64,000 bases of DNA, taken from NCBI GenBank assembly GCA_045660825.1, contig JAZREN010000069.1, forward strand, positions 1 through 64,000, written 5' to 3'. The DNA comes from HGM04593 sp045660825. GTDB taxonomy: Bacteria; Bacteroidota; Bacteroidia; Bacteroidales; Bacteroidaceae. This document shows, piece by piece, positions 27,048 to 36,492 of this stretch. Made by a program: the position numbers and the translations under genes. The notes under the pieces are model-generated. The model did no database searches and was not told where the DNA came from. It was given only the letters and a program-made list of their open reading frames with translations. Within the stretch, counting starts at the first letter, position 1. Each line of letters begins with the position of its first letter.

Positions 27048-27530
27048 TTATTCAAGGAAACCGGCATCAAAAGAGAGTGGAAGAAGAGCCTTCACTCCGT
27101 CTTCTATGACATAACACTCCTTAGCGCCATAGAGGATTATACGCATAGCCTTATTGTAACGTTTCTCGGTTTCGAGGATCACCTGGCGGCAAGCCCCACA
27201 AGGAGGAATGGGTTTCTCCAACTCACCCTGATCTGTACGCGCAGCTATGGCAAGGGCCTCAACAGCCAAAGTTGGATATTGCGAGTTTGCCCAGAAGAGA
27301 GTTGTACGCTCGGCACAAAGCCCCGATGGATAGGCTGCGTTCTCCTGGTTTGTGCCACACACTATTGTTCCGTCAGCAAGACGCACTGCTGCCCCGACAT
27401 TAAAATGAGAATACACAGCATAACTGTTGGCTGTTGCAGCACGGGCAGCATCCACAATCTCCCTGTCGGCAGGCTGAAGTTCATCATAGGAACACACATT
27501 CACCACTGTATTTATTACCATCTCTTTCAT
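27048..27530 (-). CDS. cdd: Cytidine deaminase
   Basis: The 160-residue enzyme is the small homotetrameric type that converts cytidine to uridine. The zinc ligands and catalytic glutamate are C72-A-E74 in GLCAERT and C111/C114 in PPCGACRQ; the NVGAAVRLADG and NQENAAYPSG substrate motifs are intact. It is first in the run with the phosphatase and ruvC. Confidence 0.96.
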   Translation of the reverse strand: MKEMVINTVVNVCSYDELQPADREIVDAARAATANSYAVYSHFNVGAAVRLADGTIVCGTNQENAAYPSGLCAERTTLFWANSQYPTLAVEALAIAARTDQGELEKPIPPCGACRQVILETEKRYNKAMRIILYGAKECYVIEDGVKALLPLSFDAGFLE

Positions 27531-27669
27531 ATGCTTGTTTTTTTAAAATCATTGCGTCTTATTGCAATAAAACAATCCGCTCGCAATTTATTTGTGCGAA
27601 TTTAAACCAAATATTGCGCAAAAACAATTTATTCATTTATTTTGTACTTGAATAACCTATTTATACAAC

Positions 27670-28569
27670 ATGAAGAAATTACACCTGTTGCTGTTGGCAA
27701 TACTTGCATTCATTGCCTGCAATTCCATAAATGCCCAAGAAAGGACACTTAACGACAGCGAGAAATATCTGCTCAAATACTCAGCAATCGCCGTTGAGCA
27801 GATGGAGAAATATGGAATTCCCGCAAGTATCACATTGGCTCAGGGATTGCTTGAAAGCGGAGCGGGCAAAAGCAAACTTGCCACAGAGGCAAACAACCAT
27901 TTCGGAATAAAGGCCGACAGCAGATGGAGCGGAGAGACATGTTCCTCGTTCGACAATGGCAACTGGCACAAGTTCAGGGTATACAAGAATGCCGAGAAAT
28001 CATACGAGGACCACTCATTATTCCTTACAGGTAACCAACGGTACAGTGCCCTTTTCAAACTGAAACGTGCAGACTACAAAGGTTGGGCAAAAGGCCTCAA
28101 GGACGCATATTACGCCGAGGACAGGGAGTATGACAAGAAACTCATAGGCATAATAGAACGCTACGGACTCTACCGATACGACACACAAACAGCCGGTACA
28201 AAAAGCTGGGAGAAGGAGTCTGGCACACCAAAAGAGATTCTTAAGGCCAACGGCATGCTCTACGTCATTGCCGACAGTGGCGATACATTCAAATCACTGT
28301 CTAAGGAACTTGGATTGTCCAAACGCAAGATACGCAAGTACAATGACCTGAACGGTGACTACACATTCAAGAGCGGCGACATCGTCTACCTTGAAAAGAA
28401 ACACAACAAGGCTGCAAAGGGGTACGATTTCCACACTACAAAAAAGGGTGAGAGCCTCTACAAGATTTCGCAGATATACGGAATAAAGCTGAAGGCACTT
28501 TACAAGATGAATCCGCAATACGTGAGCTACACCACATTGAAGGTTGGAGATGTCGTTAGGTTGAGATAA
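27670..28569 (+). CDS. Secreted glucosaminidase with two LysM domains
   Basis: The 299-residue protein has a signal peptide (residues 1-23, ending NAQ; an internal FIAC resembles a weak lipobox). Residues 28-180 form a glucosaminidase-type lysozyme domain (ITLAQGLLESGAGKS with probable catalytic E62; NNHFGIKAD; YRVYKNAEKSYEDH-like; RYSALFKL). Two LysM repeats follow, about 197-244 and 253-298. It should cleave peptidoglycan glycan strands in the periplasm, in growth or division. It stands alone between divergent cdd and a terminator. Confidence 0.92.
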   Translation: MKKLHLLLLAILAFIACNSINAQERTLNDSEKYLLKYSAIAVEQMEKYGIPASITLAQGLLESGAGKSKLATEANNHFGIKADSRWSGETCSSFDNGNWHKFRVYKNAEKSYEDHSLFLTGNQRYSALFKLKRADYKGWAKGLKDAYYAEDREYDKKLIGIIERYGLYRYDTQTAGTKSWEKESGTPKEILKANGMLYVIADSGDTFKSLSKELGLSKRKIRKYNDLNGDYTFKSGDIVYLEKKHNKAAKGYDFHTTKKGESLYKISQIYGIKLKALYKMNPQYVSYTTLKVGDVVRLR

Positions 28570-28579
28570 CAATTAACAA

Positions 28580-28605
28580 AAGTGACGGAAGGCAATCCGT
28601 CACTT
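28580..28605 (+). terminator. Terminator after the glucosaminidase gene
   Basis: A perfect 10-pair stem (28580-28589 with 28596-28605, loop of 6) lies 10 bases past the stop. A plus-strand T-run is weak (ATTATCACTTG), so efficiency is uncertain. It also lies just beyond the convergent membrane protein gene ending at 28610 and may serve both. Confidence 0.6.
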
Positions 28606-28609
28606 ATTA

Positions 28610-28951
28610 TCACTTGTCTATTTTCCCAGTTTCGTGCGACAGGCGGAAAACCGTATAGAGTTCCATCAATGCGCCACAAAGCAGAACCACAATCCACTCG
28701 TTGTTATAGCGAATGAACATGAGTACACCGGCCGCGACAAGCAGCAGTGCTGCCAGTTGCTGCTGCGCAATAAGGCGACGTATTACAACACCTGTATGAC
28801 GCGGACGAAGCAAGAACTGTGTTACAGCAAAAATGCCGACACCACAGATATATACATAGGCATACACCTCGGGGAGAAACATTCGCATCACCAACCCGAC
28901 CAAAAGCGCAATAGCGCCTACATAATTCATCAATACAAGAAACTTATTCAC
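28610..28951 (-). CDS. Small four-helix membrane protein
   Basis: The 113-residue protein has four hydrophobic segments (about residues 8-24, 31-47, 66-82 and 85-103) and a short cytoplasmic-looking polar tail (RLSHETGKIDK). It is not assignable to a named family. It lies 1 base after the FtsB/DivIC-like gene, so the two are almost certainly co-expressed, a pairing that hints at an envelope or division role, but this is inference. Confidence 0.75.
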   Translation of the reverse strand: MNKFLVLMNYVGAIALLVGLVMRMFLPEVYAYVYICGVGIFAVTQFLLRPRHTGVVIRRLIAQQQLAALLLVAAGVLMFIRYNNEWIVVLLCGALMELYTVFRLSHETGKIDK

Positions 28952-28952
28952 T

Positions 28953-29261
28953 CTACTTTATTATATATATATCTTCATTATCCTTTACCATCCCCTGCTC
29001 ACGCGCCACATCTTCGATTACGCTGAGGTCGCCATCGGTATACAGTTTCAATTTTGCCTGAATATCGGCCGAATCGGCCTCCATCTCCCTGATTTCATCA
29101 TTGAGAGTGGCTATTGTCGCATTGTTCCTTATGTGCCTAATCATATTATTGTCATCAACAAGGACTATAATAACAAGAAAAACAATGGTAGCAGACCAGT
29201 ATTTATGATCCACAATCCACTTACCTACCGATTTCAATTTATCGACAATCTTAAAACTCAT
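28953..29261 (-). CDS. FtsB/DivIC-family septum formation protein
   Basis: The 102-residue protein has a short N-terminus, one membrane segment (about residues 22-36, WSATIVFLVIIVLVDD) and a coiled coil (ATLNDEIREMEADSADIQAKLKLY), ending with the family-typical DLSVIEDVAREQGMVKDNEDIYII. FtsB/DivIC proteins bridge early and late divisome proteins. The short coiled coil and asparagine near the membrane match Bacteroidota members. Confidence 0.85.
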   Translation of the reverse strand: MSFKIVDKLKSVGKWIVDHKYWSATIVFLVIIVLVDDNNMIRHIRNNATIATLNDEIREMEADSADIQAKLKLYTDGDLSVIEDVAREQGMVKDNEDIYIIK

Positions 29262-29283
29262 AGAAAACCTCAGTTATTTTTTG

Positions 29284-29323
29284 CAAATATAGCACACTCT
29301 TTAAAATATTCAAGCTATCTTTG
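29284..29323. promoter_or_regulatory. Divergent -7 boxes between divIC-like gene and dnaX
   Basis: TATCTTTG on the plus strand (29316-29323) and TATATTTG on the minus strand (29291-29284) both match TAnnTTTG. Neither has a clear TTTG at the -33 spacing. They plausibly start dnaX and the divIC-like gene, respectively. Confidence 0.4.
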
Positions 29324-29385
29324 TGAGAAAGCTTGAAAAATAGCATTATCCAAGTTTACACAAACAAATAACAGTAATCAAGAAA

Positions 29386-31239
29386 ATGGAGAACTACATA
29401 GTTTCGGCAAGAAAGTACCGCCCCGACACGTTCGAGTCGGTTGTTGCACAAAAATCGCTCACCACGACACTGAAGAATGCCATCCACAGCGGAAAGTTGG
29501 CGCACGCCTACCTGTTCTGCGGTCCACGCGGCGTGGGAAAGACAACATGTGCGCGTATTTTTGCCAAGACGATAAACTGCACAAACCCGACCGCAAACGG
29601 CGAGCCTTGTAACCAGTGCGAATCGTGCCAGTCATTCAACCAACAACGTTCATACTCGATTTATGAACTCGACGCAGCCAGCAACAACTCGGTAGAGGAC
29701 ATACGCTCATTGAATGAACAGGTGCGCATACCGCCCCAAGTTGGAAAGTACAAGGTGTATATCATTGACGAGGTACACATGCTGTCACAGGCAGCCTTCA
29801 ATGCTTTCCTGAAGACACTTGAAGAGCCACCTGCACACGCAATATTCATACTTGCAACGACTGAGAAGCACAAGATTATCCCAACTATCCTGTCACGTTG
29901 CCAGATATACGATTTCAGCCGTATTGAGGCTGCGGATATCATAGCCCACCTCAAAGGCATTGCCCTAAATGAGGGAATCAATTGTGAAGATGAGGCCCTG
30001 CGCATAATAGCACAAAAATCGGATGGTTGCATGCGTGATGCGCTCTCACTGTTCGACCAGATGGCAAGCTTCACACAAGGCGACCTGACATATACAAAAG
30101 TCATTGAGAGCCTCAACGTGCTTGACTATGAATACTATTTCAGGCTCACGGATTTCATCATAGAGAAGAAGACATCGCAATGTCTGTTGCTTTTCAACGA
30201 AGTACTCAATAAAGGATTCGAAGGGAACATCTTCATTGAAGGAGCGGCATCACATTTCAGGGATCTGTTGGTGAATAGCGATGAAGCTACAGCCGAACTT
30301 TTTGATGGTAGCGCTGATTTGCGAAACAGATACATGGAACAGGCACGCCGTTGCACACCCAAAATGCTGTTCAACGCAATAAGACTTTGCAGCAACTGCA
30401 GCCTCAACTACAGAACCAGCCGCAATAAACGCCTGCAGGTGGAGCTTACCCTCATTGAACTTTCGCAAATGAATGACAGCGACAATGACGATGGTGGGGG
30501 GCGACGCCCCAAGATGCTAAAACCGATTTTCAACAACATTACTAAAGAGACGCAACAACCGGCCGCGACTGTAGTGCAGACACCGGCCAAGCAACAGTCT
30601 GCACAAGAAGAGAAGAGCACGCAGACAGCACCACAACAGCCCACAAGCACCACCAATAGAACAGAAACCGTCACACCGGCCAGACCTATCCAGGGAAGAC
30701 CTGCAGAATTAAGGACAAGAAGCGAAGGAGGTGGAGGACTTGGTAGAATGTTCAAAAAATCGAGAACCGTCATAGGTGTCGAAGAAGAGCCCAAAGCCCC
30801 GCCAGCAGAGGCCGAAGCGGTTAAAGCAATGGACGCCGTAGTGACGCCACAGGCTCAACAGGTGGCAAGCAGTACTGAAATAACCGATGCGACACTATCA
30901 CAAGCATGGACCTCATATGCACTTACATTGCCGGAGAAAGAGAGGGCATTGGCCGACCGCATGAAGATAATGGTACCCAAGGTGGAAAGCCAGGATTGCT
31001 TCATCATTTCTGTAGACAACCAGATGGCTGCCGACCTCTTTGAGCTGGAGGGAAAACGTATTTGCGAGGGCATGAGTCCATTCCTTGGAAACACCATAAT
31101 GAAAATGAAGGTGATAGTGAACAAGGTTGTTGTTGAACGTCACACAAGCGACAAGAGCAAGCAATATGCAATATTGGTTGAAAAGAACCCGCTTGTAGAA
31201 AAACTGCGAAAGGAATTGAATCTCGAAGTAGCAAGATAA
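29386..31239 (+). CDS. dnaX: DNA polymerase III subunit gamma/tau
   Basis: The 617-residue clamp-loader ATPase has Walker A GPRGVGKT (residues 46-53), zinc cysteines C65, C75, C78 and C81, the sensor and DEVHMLS Walker B region, and LSRCQIYDF. Residues about 390-500 form a glutamine, threonine and proline-rich linker, and the last about 120 residues a separate C-terminal domain with IIS..QMAADLFE. No AAAAAAG-type slippery heptamer with a following hairpin was found, so a frameshifted gamma product is not supported. A terminator directly follows the stop. Confidence 0.96.
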   Translation: MENYIVSARKYRPDTFESVVAQKSLTTTLKNAIHSGKLAHAYLFCGPRGVGKTTCARIFAKTINCTNPTANGEPCNQCESCQSFNQQRSYSIYELDAASNNSVEDIRSLNEQVRIPPQVGKYKVYIIDEVHMLSQAAFNAFLKTLEEPPAHAIFILATTEKHKIIPTILSRCQIYDFSRIEAADIIAHLKGIALNEGINCEDEALRIIAQKSDGCMRDALSLFDQMASFTQGDLTYTKVIESLNVLDYEYYFRLTDFIIEKKTSQCLLLFNEVLNKGFEGNIFIEGAASHFRDLLVNSDEATAELFDGSADLRNRYMEQARRCTPKMLFNAIRLCSNCSLNYRTSRNKRLQVELTLIELSQMNDSDNDDGGGRRPKMLKPIFNNITKETQQPAATVVQTPAKQQSAQEEKSTQTAPQQPTSTTNRTETVTPARPIQGRPAELRTRSEGGGGLGRMFKKSRTVIGVEEEPKAPPAEAEAVKAMDAVVTPQAQQVASSTEITDATLSQAWTSYALTLPEKERALADRMKIMVPKVESQDCFIISVDNQMAADLFELEGKRICEGMSPFLGNTIMKMKVIVNKVVVERHTSDKSKQYAILVEKNPLVEKLRKELNLEVAR

Positions 31240-31277
31240 AGAGTATGGATGGCCAAATTGACCATCCATACTCTTTA
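31240..31277 (+). terminator. Terminator after dnaX
   Basis: A perfect 13-pair stem (31240-31252 with 31262-31274) begins right after the dnaX stop and ends in TCTTTATC. It is the clear end of the dnaX transcript. Confidence 0.8.
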
Positions 31278-31779
31278 TCAAACAAAGCAAGCCTCATGTG
31301 GCCGTATAAGTAAAGTCATAAAATCAGAAAAAGCAAATAAAATCAGCACATTTTTTGTCATGCAAATTGGTCTACAAATTATTTTCAAATAAAAAAATTT
31401 TTCGTCTTATTTAGATTTATTCCAAATAACATCAAGACAGGCAAGCCACAGGTTGTTTTTTGTACGAAACCATACCACAGGCAAAACTGAAGCGATTTTA
31501 TTACATACAACAACATTGAGGATAATGCCCATTGCAGAGATAATATATTGAAAATCAATGTTCAAAAAAAATAACGCAAAACAACAACAATCGCATTTTA
31601 GAAAATCTTAACACGCTGATATACAACCCATTATTGAATACAAATTTTCTGGTACTTTTTCTCTGCTTGCTATTTCATTTTTATTTGTAGATATTTGCAA
31701 AGGATTTGGTGTGGGATAGATTCAAATGAACACGCCACATTCCGCTTCATAAAACAGAATAGTAAAAACACAACCGTCG
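31278..31779 (+). other. AT-rich gap upstream of dnaA, no gene
   Basis: These 502 bases hold no convincing open frame. The sequence is very AT-rich, with several A and T runs. I looked for the standard DnaA box (TTATCCACA or its complement) and saw none, only weak look-alikes such as TGTGGGATAG near 31713. No -7 box with a well-spaced -33 box is clear; TAGATATTTG near 31687 is a partial match. It may contain the dnaA promoter and possibly origin-related sequence, but neither is shown. Confidence 0.5.
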
Positions 31780-33171
31780 ATGACACTTAATCTCGATACA
31801 AAATGGAACAAATGTTTGGAGATCATTCGCGATAATGTCTCTGAAACAACCTTCAATACTTGGTTTGCGGACATCACACCGCTCAAGTACGAGGGTAATA
31901 CTCTTACCATACAGGTAAAGAGCAATTTTGTATATGAGTTCTTGGAAGGAAATTTTGTCGACCTGTTGCGTTCTACCCTATTCAAGGTTATGGGCAACGG
32001 CACACAGCTCATGTACAGCGTACTCACCGACAAGGACAACAACCTGAGCATGGAGGTTGGCACAGAGGGTGGCGTATCGACAAGCAGACGAACTGCAAAC
32101 AGTGGCAATAATGCACCTGTAGCAAAGCAGGAAGCTATTCAGGAACTGGATTCCATGCTCATCAACCGCTACACCTTTGACAACTACGTCGAGGGAATCA
32201 GCAACCGTCTATCACGCTCTGTGGCAATAAGCGTTGCCGACAAACCGGGCAGGGCATTCAACCCATTGTTCATACATGGTTCATCGGGTGTAGGAAAGAC
32301 ACACTTGATAAATGCCATCGGTATCAAGATAAAGGAACTGCACCCTGAATTGCGAGTGCTGTACGTATCGGCACACCTTTTCCAGGTACAATATACAGAT
32401 TCTATACTCCAGAAGAATTTCAATGATTTCATGAGATTCTATCAAAGCATTGATGTCCTTATCATTGACGATATTCAGGAGTTCGCGGGCCTTCAGAAGA
32501 CCCAGAACGCTTTCTTCCATATATTCAACCACCTGCATCTGAACGGAAAGCAGCTGATTATGACATCGGATCGCTCACCGGCACAACTGCAGGGTATGGA
32601 AGAGCGTTTAATTACACGATTCAAGTGGGGCATGACAGCCGAAATAGAGAAGCCCGATTTCGAATTGCGCAAGAATATTCTTCGCAACAAGATATACAGG
32701 GATGGCTTAAAATTCCCCGAAGAGGTTATATCATACATTGCAGAGAATGTAAATGCAAGTATCAGAGATCTTGAAGGTATTGTAGTGTCAATCATGGCAC
32801 ACTCAACCATCAACAATGCCGATATTGACATAAACCTTGCACGCAGAATCATTGGCGACTTCTCAGACTATGAAAAGAAGACAATCACCATTGACGACAT
32901 CATAAAGAAGGTATCAGAGTATTACGGTGTAGAGGCCGGCGCCATCAATACCCGCTCACGTAAACGCGAAGTGGTACTTGTTCGCCAGGTTGCAATGTAT
33001 CTTGCAAAGAAGCACCTCGACATGTCTACCTCAAAAATAGGCAAGTATGTAGGAGACAGAGACCACGCCACAGTGCTCCACGCATGCAAGACAATAGCAA
33101 ATCTTGCCGAAACCGACAAGCAGTTCCGTGTTGAACTTGAAGAAATTGACAATTCGCTTCTAAGCGCATAA
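31780..33171 (+). CDS. dnaA: Chromosomal replication initiator DnaA
   Basis: The 463-residue AAA+ initiator has all four domains: domain I (1-80, LEIIRDNVSETTFNTWF), a short variable domain II, the ATPase with Walker A GSSGVGKT (167-174) and LIIDDIQ (227-233), and the DNA-binding domain IV with the signature GDRDHATVLHACKTI at about 425-439. It stands alone between two strong terminators, without dnaN or recF beside it. Confidence 0.98.
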   Translation: MTLNLDTKWNKCLEIIRDNVSETTFNTWFADITPLKYEGNTLTIQVKSNFVYEFLEGNFVDLLRSTLFKVMGNGTQLMYSVLTDKDNNLSMEVGTEGGVSTSRRTANSGNNAPVAKQEAIQELDSMLINRYTFDNYVEGISNRLSRSVAISVADKPGRAFNPLFIHGSSGVGKTHLINAIGIKIKELHPELRVLYVSAHLFQVQYTDSILQKNFNDFMRFYQSIDVLIIDDIQEFAGLQKTQNAFFHIFNHLHLNGKQLIMTSDRSPAQLQGMEERLITRFKWGMTAEIEKPDFELRKNILRNKIYRDGLKFPEEVISYIAENVNASIRDLEGIVVSIMAHSTINNADIDINLARRIIGDFSDYEKKTITIDDIIKKVSEYYGVEAGAINTRSRKREVVLVRQVAMYLAKKHLDMSTSKIGKYVGDRDHATVLHACKTIANLAETDKQFRVELEEIDNSLLSA

Positions 33172-33187
33172 TACAATAAGTATAACG

Positions 33188-33234
33188 ATATCAGCGGTCG
33201 TATCACTCCGGGAGTGATACGGCCGCTGATATTA
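33188..33234 (+). terminator. Strong terminator after dnaA
   Basis: A 22-pair stem with a single G-T pair (33188-33209 with 33211-33232) and nearly no loop lies 16 bases past the dnaA stop. It is followed by TATATAAT rather than a pure T-run. Its length is well above a typical terminator stem. Confidence 0.75.
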
Positions 33235-33410
33235 TATAATACCCAATTTCTTCGAGCTACAAAAACAATAACATTTTTCCAAAAAGTATTTGTAAAAAAT
33301 CTTTTTAGAAAACTATTTAGGTATGTAAAAATTTTAAACAGCTGGTATTCAATAGCTTGAAAATATTTTTGGAAAACTTTTAGTTTATGTAAAGTTAAAA
33401 AAATATTTTA
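33235..33410 (+). other. AT-rich gap between dnaA and the B12-dependent RNR gene
   Basis: Together with the flanking terminator and promoter this is a 322-base gap with no gene. It is extremely AT-rich and contains TTTTCCAAAAA near 33276 and its complement TTTTTGGAAAA near 33367. No cobalamin-riboswitch core, NrdR box or canonical DnaA box was recognised. An AT-rich duplex-unwinding region beside dnaA is conceivable but unproven. Confidence 0.4.
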
Positions 33411-33442
33411 TTTGGTAATTATGGAAATGATTTCTATTTTTG
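33411..33442 (+). promoter_or_regulatory. Promoter of the B12-dependent RNR gene
   Basis: TTTG (33411-33414) and TATTTTTG (33435-33442) are separated by exactly 20 bases, a perfect match to the Bacteroidota sigma-ABfr consensus. The start codon is 52 bases downstream. Confidence 0.8.
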
Positions 33443-33493
33443 TAATACTATAATGAGAAAAACATTCAAGAATCAACAACTAGAAAAAATCAC

Positions 33494-36028
33494 ATGATGG
33501 AACAACAAAAATTCTCCCAGGACGAAGCACTCAAAGCTGCACTTGAGTACTTTGACGGCGATGAGCTTGCTGCAAGAGTCTGGGTAAACAAATATGCGCT
33601 CAAGGATTCTTTCGGGAACATCTATGAAAAGTCGCCACAAGACATGCATTGGCGCATCGCAAATGAGATTGCCAGAATAGAATCGAAATATGAGAATCCT
33701 ATGTCGGCTGAAGAGGTTTTTGCACTGCTCGACAAATTCAAATACGTAGTACCGTCGGGCAGCCCAATGACAGGAATAGGCAACGGATACCAGATAGCCT
33801 CGCTTTCAAACTGCTTTGTAATAGGCCTTGACGGCAGCGCAGACTCTTATGGTGCAATCATACGCATTGACGAGGAGCAGGTACAACTCATGAAACGACG
33901 TGGTGGCGTGGGACATGACTTATCACACATACGTCCCAAAGGCTCCCCGGTAAAGAATTCCGCACTCACCTCTACCGGCTTGGTACCATTCATGGAACGA
34001 TACTCCAACTCCACACGCGAGGTCGCGCAGGATGGCCGACGTGGAGCCTTGATGCTGAGCGTATCCATCAAGCACCCCGACGCAGAAGCTTTCATTGACG
34101 CAAAGATGACCGAGGGCAAGGTTACAGGCGCAAACGTCTCGGTAAAGATTGACGACGATTTCATGAGAGCTGTAACGACTGCAACCCCTTACACGCAACA
34201 GTATCCCATCAATGCAGACAACCCTTTATACACAAAGGAGATAGACGCCACCAAACTATGGGAAAAGATTATTCACAACGCATGGAAATCGGCCGAACCG
34301 GGAGTGCTGTTCTGGGATACAATCAAAAGGGAGTCCATCCCCGACTGCTACGCCGACCTGGGATTTGAAACCGTATCGACAAACCCATGCGGTGAAATCC
34401 CATTGTGTCCATACGATTCGTGCCGTCTTATAGCCATCAACCTGTTTTCATACGTAGTGAACCCGTTCACCCCTGATGCCTATTTTGATTTTGAACTGTT
34501 CAAGGAGCATGCCGCAAAGACACAGCGCATTATGGACGACATAATAGACCTTGAACTGGAGAAGATTGAGGCCATCAAGGAAAAGATTGAAGGCGACCCC
34601 GAAAGCGAAGAGGTGAAGGGAGCCGAAAGGAAACTATGGGACAAGATATACCGCAAGAGTAGCATGGGACGCCGCACAGGCGTTGGCATCACCGCCGAGG
34701 GCGACATGCTTGCAGCCATGGGACTGCGCTACGGAACAGAAGAGGCTACAGCTTTTGCCGAAGAAGTACATAAGACATTGGCTATAGCCGTGTACTCATC
34801 ATCGGTAAACCTTGCGAAAGAGCGTGGTGCTTTTGAGATATTCGACATAAAGCGCGAAGCCGGCAACCCATTCATAAACCGCTTGAAAGAGACATGTCCG
34901 AGCCTTTACACAGAGATGGAGAAGTATGGCCGCCGCAACATCGCCTGTCTCACGATTGCTCCAACAGGTACCGTCAGCATAATGACACAGACCACATCGG
35001 GAATTGAGCCGGTATTCATGCCCGTATACAAGCGCCGCAGAAAGGTAAATCCCAACGACACGAATGTACACGTCGATTTCACCGACGAAAACGGTGACTC
35101 TTTCGAGGAGTATATAGTATACCATCACAAGTTTGTGGAGTGGATGAAGAGTTGCGGCATAGACACCTCCAAACGATATTCACAAGCCGAGATAGAGAGC
35201 ATCGTAGCGCGTTCGCCCTACAATAAAGCAACATCGAACGACATCGATTGGGTAGCAAAAGTAGAGATGCAAGGACGCATACAGAAATGGGTAGACCACT
35301 CTATCAGCGTAACCATCAACCTACCCAATAATGTTGACGAAAAGCTTGTCAACGAACTGTACGTCACCGCCTGGAAATGCGGCTGCAAAGGCTGCACCGT
35401 CTACCGCGACGGCTCACGCGCAGGCGTGCTGGTGTCCACAGACAACAAAAAAGAGAAAAAAGAGAACGATGAGGCAAAGCCGTTCATCACAGAAGTGCGC
35501 CCCGTAACGCTTAAAGCCGACGTCGTACGTTTCCAGAACAACAAGGAGAAATGGGTGGCATTCATTGGCCTGTTAAACGGAGAGCCATACGAGATATTCA
35601 CCGGACAGCAGGACGACGAGGATGGTATACCATTGCCAAAAAATGTCACTCAGGGTATCATCATAAAGCACAGCAACGAAGACGGGAGCAAGCGCTACGA
35701 TTTCCAGTTCGAGAACAAAATTGGCTACAAAACCACCATAGAAGGTTTGTCAGAACGTTTCAACCCCGAATTCTGGAACTACGCGAAACTCATTTCAGGC
35801 GTGCTACGCTACAAGATGCCAATTGAACAGGTGATCAAACTGATATCATCACTACAACTGGAATCGGACAACATCAACACATGGAAAAATGGTGTTGAGC
35901 GTGCCCTCAAGCGATACATCAAAGACGGCACGTCAACAGCCGAGAAATGCCCCAACTGCAAGCAACAACTGATTTTTGAGGAAGGCTGCCTGCACTGCCC
36001 CGGATGCGGATATTCAAAATGCGGATAA
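33494..36028 (+). CDS. nrdJ: Adenosylcobalamin-dependent ribonucleotide reductase
   Basis: The 844-residue class II enzyme makes deoxyribonucleotides using B12 and no oxygen. Recognisable parts are the RGGVGHDLSHIRPKGSPVKN segment, the active-site NPCGEIPLCPYDSC (near residues 302-315), the TIAPTGTVSIMT loop and the C-terminal cysteine pair region CGCKGCTVYRDGSRAGVL. A TSCPD-type domain follows (about 680-810), then a zinc ribbon CPNCKQQ..CPGCGYSKCG at the end. It has its own promoter, and a hairpin lies right after the stop. Two adjacent methionines make the exact start ambiguous by one codon. Confidence 0.94.
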   Translation: MMEQQKFSQDEALKAALEYFDGDELAARVWVNKYALKDSFGNIYEKSPQDMHWRIANEIARIESKYENPMSAEEVFALLDKFKYVVPSGSPMTGIGNGYQIASLSNCFVIGLDGSADSYGAIIRIDEEQVQLMKRRGGVGHDLSHIRPKGSPVKNSALTSTGLVPFMERYSNSTREVAQDGRRGALMLSVSIKHPDAEAFIDAKMTEGKVTGANVSVKIDDDFMRAVTTATPYTQQYPINADNPLYTKEIDATKLWEKIIHNAWKSAEPGVLFWDTIKRESIPDCYADLGFETVSTNPCGEIPLCPYDSCRLIAINLFSYVVNPFTPDAYFDFELFKEHAAKTQRIMDDIIDLELEKIEAIKEKIEGDPESEEVKGAERKLWDKIYRKSSMGRRTGVGITAEGDMLAAMGLRYGTEEATAFAEEVHKTLAIAVYSSSVNLAKERGAFEIFDIKREAGNPFINRLKETCPSLYTEMEKYGRRNIACLTIAPTGTVSIMTQTTSGIEPVFMPVYKRRRKVNPNDTNVHVDFTDENGDSFEEYIVYHHKFVEWMKSCGIDTSKRYSQAEIESIVARSPYNKATSNDIDWVAKVEMQGRIQKWVDHSISVTINLPNNVDEKLVNELYVTAWKCGCKGCTVYRDGSRAGVLVSTDNKKEKKENDEAKPFITEVRPVTLKADVVRFQNNKEKWVAFIGLLNGEPYEIFTGQQDDEDGIPLPKNVTQGIIIKHSNEDGSKRYDFQFENKIGYKTTIEGLSERFNPEFWNYAKLISGVLRYKMPIEQVIKLISSLQLESDNINTWKNGVERALKRYIKDGTSTAEKCPNCKQQLIFEEGCLHCPGCGYSKCG

Positions 36029-36048
36029 CCAGAATTGAACCGACACTG

Positions 36049-36079
36049 AGTCAAAGAGCCACGTCGTGGCTCTTTGACT
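36049..36079 (+). terminator. Hairpin between nrdJ and folB
   Basis: A perfect 14-pair stem (36049-36062 with 36066-36079, loop of 3) lies 20 bases past nrdJ. There is no T-run, so it may be a weak terminator, mRNA 3' stabiliser or partial attenuator before folB, which starts 16 bases later. Confidence 0.6.
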
Positions 36080-36094
36080 GCAATAACAACAATC

Positions 36095-36463
36095 ATGCAG
36101 ATAGACAAATACACCATAGAGCTACGCGACGTACACATGTACGCGCACCACGGCGTAATGCAACAGGAACGTGAAATCGGCGCCTGGTTTACAATAGACA
36201 TTGAACTAGAAATCAATGACTACAGCTGCACCGAAAGCGACTGGATAGACGGCACTGTGAGCTATGCCGACGTATATAAAATCCTGCACAACGAGATGCA
36301 ACAGCCATCACAGCTGTTAGAACATGTATGCAACAGGATTTCCAAGAAAATTTACGAAAGATTCGGGCAAGTGAGTGCCATCAGAATAACTCTATGGAAG
36401 GACACGCCACCAATGGGCGGCGACAGACTGAAAGCAGCAGTCACATTGTCAAGCAGTAGATAA
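36095..36463 (+). CDS. folB: Dihydroneopterin aldolase
   Basis: The 122-residue enzyme of folate synthesis converts dihydroneopterin to 6-hydroxymethyl-dihydropterin. Conserved segments are YTIELRDVHMYAHHGVMQQE near the N-terminus, the catalytic SYADVYKI region, LLEHVCNRI with its substrate-binding glutamate, and the WKDTPPMGG turn. I chose the ATG at 36095; an upstream TTG in the same frame lies within the hairpin. Confidence 0.93.
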   Translation: MQIDKYTIELRDVHMYAHHGVMQQEREIGAWFTIDIELEINDYSCTESDWIDGTVSYADVYKILHNEMQQPSQLLEHVCNRISKKIYERFGQVSAIRITLWKDTPPMGGDRLKAAVTLSSSR

Positions 36464-36492
36464 AAAACAAAAAAGGAGAACTGGAATTGTGG

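Noticed and set aside
30740..30770. Programmed frameshift site in dnaX
   Set aside because: The A-run present is not a proper slippery heptamer in frame and no strong hairpin follows.
33172..33493. Cobalamin riboswitch upstream of the B12-dependent RNR gene
   Set aside because: The expected conserved core bases and GC-rich stems are missing; the gap is almost entirely A and T.
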